This document shows, one piece after another, positions 7,125-13,530 of a stretch of DNA of 13,530 nucleotides (position 1 is the first letter of the stretch; every line of letters begins with the position of its first letter). The position numbers and the translations under genes are program-made. The stretch is taken from contig CAMPET010000223.1 in assembly GCA_946803715.1 (NCBI GenBank), positions 55,480 through 69,009 on the forward strand, in the 5' to 3' direction. The stretch comes from Beroe ovata (lineage: Eukaryota; Ctenophora; Nuda; Beroida; Beroidae). Below the pieces are notes generated by a model. The model did no database searches, was not told the DNA's origin, and saw only the letters and a list, made by a program, of their open reading frames with translations.

Positions 7125-10100
7125 TTATAGTCCTTCCTTCAAAAAGTTAACTTTCACAGCTCTACGTCTTGGAGTCGAATTCTTCGTCATTTCTAACTCA
7201 ACTCCTGGTGTCGCTTCATTCATCCTGCTTTTGTTTCTACTCCTTGGTTCGACGTTAATGAAATACTTTACAATAGAATCACGAAGCAAATACAATTTCT
7301 TTGTGATGAAATCATCGTATAGCATGGGGTTTATGACAGCGTTGGCGGGAAGTATGACGATGGAGGAGTATGGGTAGAGGAATGTTGCATCGACCACCTC
7401 GAGTGTATGCAAGAGGCTGATCACAATCAGGGGAATCCAGCACAGGAAATCAGTGAGGATGATAATCGTTATGTTTCGTTGTAGTCGTCTGTTCCGCTCT
7501 TCATGGAGGTTTGCATTTCCTGTCCTTCCCATCATAGTTGTGAGCCTTCGGTTCATCTTCTGTGTCCCGGTGTTGATGATGCTGTAGCATATTGTGATGC
7601 ACAAGAAACACGCAAAGTTGGTTGTCAGGACCGACCAAACAAAGAGAAGTTGTGGGTCACTGCCCTTCACGAAGTATTTGAACAAACAGACTCCTTCATT
7701 GCCATAGAAATGGATCTTCTTGTTCTTGATAGGTCCATAGTCATTCGAAAACATGAGCGAAACCAAAGATCCAATCATATCCCAAGAAAGAGATTGTTTG
7801 CTTATTTTACCGAAGTAACTATTTATCACATTGTAATGCTTTTCTTTATCGACTTTCGACACGAACAACATCAATTCCCTATCATATACAATACCATTGA
7901 CGAAGAAGTCCTTAAGTGCTTCTACGAGAGGAAGGTATGAAACTATGAAGGAGATCATCAGTATGACAGCTATGCTACAACCATTTTTGAGCGTGAGGTG
8001 CTCCACCAGTTCAATTCGCCTGTTACGAATGGTAAGTACCCTAAAGAGAGAGAGGTAGGTCATAGATAAGACTGAAGCTGTTGCTCCAAAGGCATTCAAC
8101 ACCCCCAATAATGCACAACTTGTACTAGTGAGCCATGTTAGCTGCTTCAAACAATAGTTGCTTCCAAAGCTTCCGTCAACTACAGCAATCGCAAAGAGAT
8201 AAATTCCAGATAGTAGATCCCCTAAGCAGATCATTATTTTGACTGTTCTGTTAACCTTCGCTGATTTGTTCCCCTTACCAAATTCGGACATAGACTTACA
8301 CAGTAGAGTGGCGTTCAGACACATCGATGATATACCCAGGACCCAAGCGCATGCTTTCAGGAATGTTCCTGTTATGATTTCCCGCCCACAATCAGAGTTG
8401 CATTCATCTGAAGAATCGTGACAATCAATGAGTCCGTTACACTTGCTAGATATTGGGATGTAGTGTTTGTTTGAAGCACACTGGAAGCTGTTCCCGCAAT
8501 CCTTCTCATCAGAGTGGTCTCCACAATCGTTTACCAGGTTACACACCTTATCATAGGTAATGCAAGCGTTATTGTCACACAGAAACGGCGTGACGTATCC
8601 ACCTGTATCACGTTTCAATGTAGTTGTCAGGTACTCGTGTTTAGCAAGAGTTCTAGCGGTTTTTGTTGAAGCAACATGGCAGGAATCGTGCTTCACAGAA
8701 GATAATCTACAGGCTATTCCAGCACATCGGTCCAGACAGTTTGAATAAACATGGTATTCTCCATATAGATAGTTGCATGAAAAAGGTGTTTTGGGAAGGA
8801 TAAGCATTAGTGAACTAGATGCAGCGTAAGCTGGGTGATCTGGATGAGTGAAAAACTCTGTGACACAAGGTCCTGTTAAGAACTCAACACTCGCTAAGCC
8901 AGGCAGACAATAGGAGATGAGTTGCTGATTCTCTCTGATCACAGGAATGACTGAGAGATCCTGCTTGTGTTGTGCTGCGCTGCACACTGTCCTCTCTTCC
9001 CCACAATCCTCCTTCCCGTCACAGAGCCCTGCAAAGTTGACGATTTGACTGTCCTCCTCCTGGCTGCAGAGGTAGACATTCCCACAGGTTGAGTTATCCT
9101 TGACATCTCTCATTCTGCCCATGACAATGCATTCCGGCCAGGATGGGTTTTCATCCATCCCCGATACACAGTCCTCAACTCCGTCCTCTATCCACACTGA
9201 CGGGATACCCAGCTCCGTCTCGTGCCGGTACTTCCTGTGGCAGGCTGAGTGGTAGGTAGTCTCACACTCTGGCAAACTCTCGTCCTCCCCGGCCTCGCAC
9301 TCCGATATTCCGTTACAGAGCAGGTGCTTGTGGATGGAGCAAGTGGGTGTGAGCTGTCTACACTCTTTGTCCAGACCATCGTCACACATTGACTGATCGT
9401 TGTCAAGGAACTGCCCACACACCATAACCCAGGATACCGTTACTGGGTATGAGTCTTTGGTGCACCTTAGCACCCCTCTTTGAGGGTCAGTGCAGTTGTA
9501 CTGATCTATGAAGTCCCGACAGAGTGGTAAGCCTACACGAAACAGTCCAGGATCTAAAACTGTTATTGGGCCACACCGAGTGTAGTTGAATATGGCTCCT
9601 AACGCACTATGATATCCGGTTATTTCTAACACGTCTCGATCACACTGAAGGTCATATTTGCTGAAGGCAAAGCATTGTTGAAGATGCTCGTCAGCACGGT
9701 CATCACAGTCATAAGCCAGGGTAATATCCCATTCATGGTAATGAACTACCTCACAAATTTCCATGGTTCTGACGTATTGCGTGACTCCTCCCTTTTCACA
9801 AAACAATCCATATCTGTATCCATTGCATATCGCTTCATCTTCGCAATTCAAGTCCTCGTCACAGATCATGTCACATGGCTGGTTTGTCGTGTCGAACCTT
9901 AATGTGTTCTTTCTCCTTATTTTTCCCACAACTTCCGTGCAATAAGTTCTGTTTTGATTAAGATTCTGTGGTGAGCACCTTAAGCCAGCTTCAAAATCAT
10001 GACTTAAGCAAAAATTGGGTCCGAAATTTTCTTCCCTTACAAACTCATAGGCGAAGAGTTTCTTTGAACATGCCACCTTGTTGCATAGAGTATCAGAGTC

Positions 10101-10888
10101 AATAAGAGACTTTTCATCAATACCGGAGCCACAGGATTGGTAATTGTGATCGTCACCTATACAAATATCAGAGTACGTCTTTCCATTTGAGTCAGCCAGC
10201 TCAGCGATAAGCTGATAACCATTGGGACACATGGCCACTTCCACCAATCCAGCCACTACTTGACACTTCTCCTTCAGAAAACCATGGTCATTCACTACAC
10301 CACACTGGTTAGGTTTCGGTTTGCAACACAGGATCATCGGCTGGTAATTACGTTCTTTACTCTTCTCTTCGTAAATGCAATCGCTTAGTGAAGCAGCACC
10401 CATTGGGCAGACTATCATTAACATTCTGTGTTTTTGACCATCATAATTTCCCATTTCGATTTTATTGTCAGCACTTCTGAAATCTGAGCTGGCCGCTGTT
10501 GCCACTTGGTCATAACCAAACATTTGACAGAACAGTGTTAATAATAATGAATCCATTGTTGATATGTTACTTATGTCTGCTGCATGCAAATATCCTCTCG
10601 AAAAAACAGGCAGTATCCTTGCTCCACGATGGGCAACAAGTAATCCTGCACCGTTGTTTGTAGGTTCCAAATTAGGATCCACCAATTCGAATCTGTATAG
10701 TTCAAATGATCCTGCCGGAGTGGCTATAGGTTACTACTGGAGTATGGGGAGTGGCTATTTATTGAAACTGAGTACCAAAATCAAATACACGCCTACTCTC
10801 TGATTTCGTGATACTCACTTCGTGCTTCAGTTAAAGCAATAATCATCAGCAGTATCATGGGGGCAAGTCTACTACTTGTACTCTCCAT
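7125..10888 (-). CDS. LGR/GRL101-like GPCR with SRCR-like and LDLa ectodomain
   Basis: Two coding exons join in phase. Exon 10888-10819 encodes a signal peptide (MESTSSRLAPMILLMIIAL, then TEAR) and ends in donor GTGAGT; acceptor CCGGCAG leads into 10711-7125. The product is 1218 aa. Residues about 28-155 form a degenerate SRCR-like module (LLLTLFCQMFGYDQVAT, ASLSDC). A long cysteine-rich region follows, with LDLa-like units near 481-506 and 566-600 and two canonical LDLa modules at 734-762 (CNLVNDCGDHSDEKDC) and 767-795 (CNGLIDCHDSSDEC). Seven helices start near 806, 846, 881, 934, 1044, 1102 and 1137. GDLLSGIYLF in TM2, CWIPL in TM6 and NAVINPMLYDDF in TM7 place it with rhodopsin-type receptors of the glycoprotein-hormone/relaxin/GRL101 group, which bind peptide or protein ligands at the plasma membrane. 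The acidic residue of DRY/ERW is replaced (SLFRVLTI), and the second extracellular loop is about 85 residues. The large exon has no ATG near its 5' end, which supports the upstream signal exon. The ligand is unknown. Confidence 0.93.
10712..10818 (-). other. 107-bp intron separating the signal-peptide exon
   Basis: The donor GTGAGT at 10818-10813 and acceptor CGGCAG ending at 10712 preserve phase (one base in exon 1, two in exon 2). A second acceptor 12 bases upstream (CTATAG) is also in phase and would add four residues. An in-frame TAA just upstream prevents the large frame from extending through the intron to an ATG. Confidence 0.75.
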
Positions 10889-11345
10889 ATGTCAAGGTTC
10901 AGTATGAACTTCAGTGAAAAACAAGCAGGCACTGAGAAAATCAATATTCTAATGGGATGTTATAGAATTATTGCTAGGTTGATCGTGATGTACTTATATA
11001 CACCCAGCAATGAGCATTGATGTGACTCCTTATTAACCCCACTGACGTACAAAATCGTCACACCACAAGCGAGCTATTGAGAATTCGTTTCAATTAAAAG
11101 AAATGTTTTTTTATAAATTGAGTGACAAAAAGCTTAATCACAGACTTATTCTTGTCAGTAATTGTGTGAGAGACGTCTCGAGTATGCCAACGAGGTGATT
11201 AAAATTGCTTCTCGAGAAGAACAAATTACCATACGTCCTAACTGAGTATCTCTGAGACCAAGGTTGGTTTTTATTATGTACCCAGTACTTTATATAATCA
11301 TGAAAGGTATCTTTGAGCCGTTTTCGACACGTTTAATGTGATTTG
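10889..11345. other. 5' flank of the receptor gene, no other gene seen
   Basis: On the - strand this is the receptor's promoter and 5' UTR region, including the TATA box below. Beyond about 11040 the sequence is A/T-rich and unassigned, and no NOP56 exon is visible on the + strand. Confidence 0.5.
10993..11000 (-). promoter_or_regulatory. TATA box of the receptor gene
   Basis: TATATAAG on the - strand lies about 105 bp upstream of the receptor ATG at 10888. A start site about 30 bp downstream (near 10965) would give a 5' UTR of roughly 75 bases. It is the only good TATA match close to this gene. No initiator was verified. Confidence 0.55.
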
Positions 11346-11804
11346 TGATTGATTCCAAGCGGTATTCTAAATCTGGAATGTCTTGTCCAATTCTAGAGAG
11401 TCAAAGAAATTCGTCATGGTGTCCCCAGTTCTCCTCAAGTGATGGACGATGGTGGTATATCAAATTGCTCCAAATTATGCATATGATACCGCACATCTCG
11501 AGGCCGGATTTTCACTTCAGTCACAATGAGTCAATCTTTCCCCACTTTTGGAACAAAAGTGGGACAAAAATGGAACAAAGTTGCCGCAATTTGGGGGCGA
11601 GCCATAGAGGCCATTTTTGGACTTCAAATGAGTTTTTAATGGTCCCAATGTCTTGTAGAGGGATTGAATTTATGGGTATGATGTCTTTTGTGGGTCCAAT
11701 CTTGCATGCCCCCACATTGCGGCAAATTTGTTCCATTTCGGGGAAAGATCATATGGTCACAATGAGTTAATCTTTCCCCGATTTTGGAACAAAAGTGGAA
11801 CAAA
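11345..11804. repeat. Diverged satellite-related units with inverted segments
   Basis: This stretch shares words with the array to its right (TCACAATGAGT(C/T)AATCTTTCCCC at about 11520 and 11756; TTTTGGAACAAAAGTGG(G/A)ACAAAA at about 11547 and 11782) but is more diverged. It contains two inverted repeats. One pairs 11572-11598 with 11708-11734 (25 of 27 bases). The other pairs 11738-11749 with 11770-11781 (12 of 12, TCGGGGAAAGAT). The short frames on both strands are not convincing genes. Confidence 0.7.
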
Positions 11805-12747
11805 ATCGGAACAAAATTGTCACAAAGTGGGGACATGTTCTGGAGGCCAGGATTTAAGTTCAAACGGGTCCCTGACGGTTCCAATAGTTTGTCCCGGTAG
11901 TGAAATTATGGGTTGAGTGAAGTTTTTGGGACCTTTGGGTCCATCGATCTTTGGGGTGCCACCAGAGAGCCACCAAAGCCGCATTTTACCGCATGCGTTT
12001 GTCCGCGTTTTTGACCCTCAAATAATGATTTGTATATGCTTGTAAGTACTCAAATTGATGCTCAAGATGTTCTTGTGGACATAGAAACACTAAAAACTTC
12101 GGTAAGTCCATCCAGGAGAGTGTTAGAGAGTTTATCGAAAAGTTGAACAAATAGCTGGAGCATGGAACAAAATTGTCACAAAGTGGGGACATGTTCTGGA
12201 GGCCCGGATTTAAGTTCAAACGGGTCCCTGACGGTTCCAATAGTTTGTCCCGGTAGTGAACTTATGGGTTGAGTGAAGTTTTTGGGACCTTTGGGTCCAT
12301 CGATCTTTGGGGTGCCACCAGAGAGCCACCAAAGCCGCATTTTACCGCATGCGTTTGTCCGCGTTTTTGACCCTCAAATAATGATTTGTATATGCTTGTA
12401 AGTACTCAAATTGATGCTCAAGATGTTCTTGTGGACATAGAAACACTAAAAACTTCGGTAAGTCCATCCAGGAGAGTGTTAGAGAGTTTATCGAAAAGTT
12501 GAACAAATAGCTGGAGCATGGAACAAAATTGTCACAAAGTGGGGACATGTTCTGGAGGCCCGGATTTAAGTTCAAACGGGTCCCTGACGGTTCCAATAGT
12601 TTGTCCCGGTAGTGAACTTATGGGTTGAGTGAAGTTTTTGGGTCCATCGGGCATCGACTTTCAGGGTGCCACCAGAGAGCCACCAAAGCCGCATTTTACC
12701 GCATGCATTTATCCGCGTTTTTGGCCCCCAAAGAATGATTTCTATAT

Positions 12748-12882
12748 GCTTGTACGATGAGAGAGAGTTAGTTAATTCTCTTTTGACGTCTTTTAATTGC
12801 GATCAATTTCGTCGTTCAACGACATCGTCAGGCTCAAATTTGATTATGTAAAGTAGTGTTGTAAAGTGTTGTAAAGCTTGTA
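12748..12882. mobile_element. 121-bp insertion with 7-bp direct repeats in satellite unit 3
   Basis: Comparison with unit 4 (TATATGCTTGTAGGTACTC) shows that unit 3 is interrupted after GCTTGTA (12748-12754) by 121 bp (12755-12875), followed by a second GCTTGTA (12876-12882), then GGTACTC. The insert has no terminal inverted repeats. Its right end is a short tandem tail (GTAAAGTAGTGTT, GTAAAGTGTT, GTAAAG), and it has no coding capacity. Direct repeats plus a repetitive tail suggest a short retroelement or retrozyme-type insertion. A terminal-repeat-free DNA element cannot be excluded. Confidence 0.75.
12795..12831 (-). ncRNA. Hammerhead-ribozyme-like core (incomplete)
   Basis: On the - strand the insert reads CTGACGA, one extra T, the hairpin GTCGT-TGA-ACGAC, GAAA, and then a second hairpin AATTG-ATCG-CAATT that overlaps the GAAA. 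CUGANGA, stem II, GAAA, stem III is the hammerhead core order. Against it are the extra U before stem II and the lack of an obvious stem I between the bases flanking CTGACGA and those after the second hairpin. It could be a decayed copy or coincidence. Confidence 0.35.
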
Positions 12883-13470
12883 GGTACTCAAATTGATGCT
12901 CTAGATGTTCTAGTGGACATAAAAACTCTATAAACTTCGGTAAGTCCATCCAGGAGTGGGTAAGAGAGTTTCTCGAAAAGTGGAACAAATAGCTGGAACA
13001 TGGAACAAAATTGTCACAAAGTGGGGACATGTTCTGGAGGCCAGGATTTAAGTTCAAACGGGTCCCTGACGGTTCCAATAGTTTGTCCCGGTAGTGAACT
13101 TATGGGTTGAGTGAAGTTTTTGGGTCCATGGACCTTTGGGGTGCCACCAGAGAGCCACCAAAGCCGCATTTTACCGCATGCATTTATCCGCGTTTTTGGC
13201 CCCCAAAGAATGATTTCTATATGCTTGTAGGTACTCAAATTGATGCTCTAGATGTTCTAGTGGACAAAGAAACACTTTAAACTTCGGTAAGTCCTTCCAG
13301 GAGAGTTTTAGAGAGTTTCTCGAAAAGTGGGACAAATAGCTGGAAAATGGAACAAAATTGTCACAAAGTGGGGACATGTTCTGGAGGCCAGGATTTGAGT
13401 TCAAACGGGTCCCTGATCGTTCCAATATTTTTTCCCGGTAGTGAACTCATAGGTTGAGTGAAGTCTTTGG

Positions 13471-13530
13471 GTTTCCTTTTCTTTTTCTCTTCAACTTCAG
13501 TGGTTTTGGTGTTGAATATACACCCATCGA
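13471..13530. other. Pyrimidine-rich right edge
   Basis: A TTTCCTTTTCTTTTTCTC tract followed by CTTCAG (about 13473-13500) could be a splice-acceptor-like sequence on the + strand. The 30 bases after it are too few to identify any exon. Confidence 0.25.

Larger units (their letters stand above)
11805..13470. repeat. Tandem satellite array, about 350-bp unit
   Basis: Anchor GTGGGGACATG recurs at 11827, 12183, 12539, 13021 and 13368, giving spacings of 356, 356, 482 and 347 bp. The first two full units are almost identical, with only a few single-base differences seen. Unit 3 is lengthened by an insertion (12755-12882), and units 4-5 are more diverged. Each unit includes GGTGCCACCAGAGAGCCACC, the segment TACCGCATGC and the segment GGTAAGTCCATCCAGGAG. 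Every copy carries an open frame of about 84 codons on the - strand (for example 11986-12240 and 12342-12596), whose start and phase recur because the units are copies. The array fades near 13470 into a T/C-rich tract. Confidence 0.95.

Noticed and set aside
7503-7940. 145-aa + strand frame opposite the receptor
   Set aside because: It is antisense to the transmembrane region and has no independent motif.
9188-9418. 76-aa - strand frame within the receptor gene
   Set aside because: It is an alternative frame of the cysteine-rich ectodomain, without support.
11805-13470. Regular repeats considered as a CRISPR array
   Set aside because: The unit is about 350 bp, copies are contiguous without unique spacers, and the window is clearly animal DNA.

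Overview
The window is nuclear DNA from an animal. Coding exons are joined by GT-AG introns of roughly 100-230 bp, and the recognisable proteins are metazoan: ribosomal protein eS12, NOP56, a PQ-loop membrane protein and a seven-helix receptor with LDL-receptor class A modules. Compact genes, a receptor ectodomain that starts with a scavenger-receptor-like module, and abundant short foldback and tandem repeats fit a marine invertebrate. A demosponge is my best guess, but this is inference and no single feature proves it.

Layout, left to right. A GT microsatellite (1-60) precedes a small three-exon gene on the + strand (272-1053, about 149 aa) with a BESS-like C-terminus. An isolated - strand exon (1574-1725) encodes the first PQ-loop of an SLC66A3/MPDU1-type membrane protein; none of its other exons is visible. 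From 1.8 to 4.3 kb I find no gene. That stretch holds a decayed 15-bp minisatellite, a foldback MITE flanked by 9-bp direct repeats, diverged copies of a CG-rich module, and other short repeats. Intronless RPS12 (4323-4718) is followed only 137 bp later, on the same strand, by seven exons of NOP56 (4856-6546). NOP56 stops in the middle of its Nop domain. A convergent - strand gene (7125-10888, two coding exons, 1218 aa) encodes the LDLa/SRCR-like GPCR, with a TATA box about 105 bp upstream of its ATG. The right end (about 11.5-13.5 kb) is a tandem satellite with a main period of 356 bp. One unit carries a 121-bp insertion flanked by a 7-bp direct repeat, and the insertion contains a hammerhead-ribozyme-like core on the - strand.

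RPS12 and NOP56 both serve ribosome production and sit head-to-tail, as in an expression neighbourhood or a shared transcription unit. The receptor is functionally unrelated. The two most intriguing genomic facts are that NOP56 and the PQ-loop gene are both incomplete although their visible exons and splice sites are intact. This implies nested genes in unusually long introns, truncated duplicates, or an assembly join. The most interesting single protein is the receptor, with its SRCR-like/cysteine-rich/LDLa ectodomain, very long second extracellular loop and missing acidic residue of the DRY/ERW motif.
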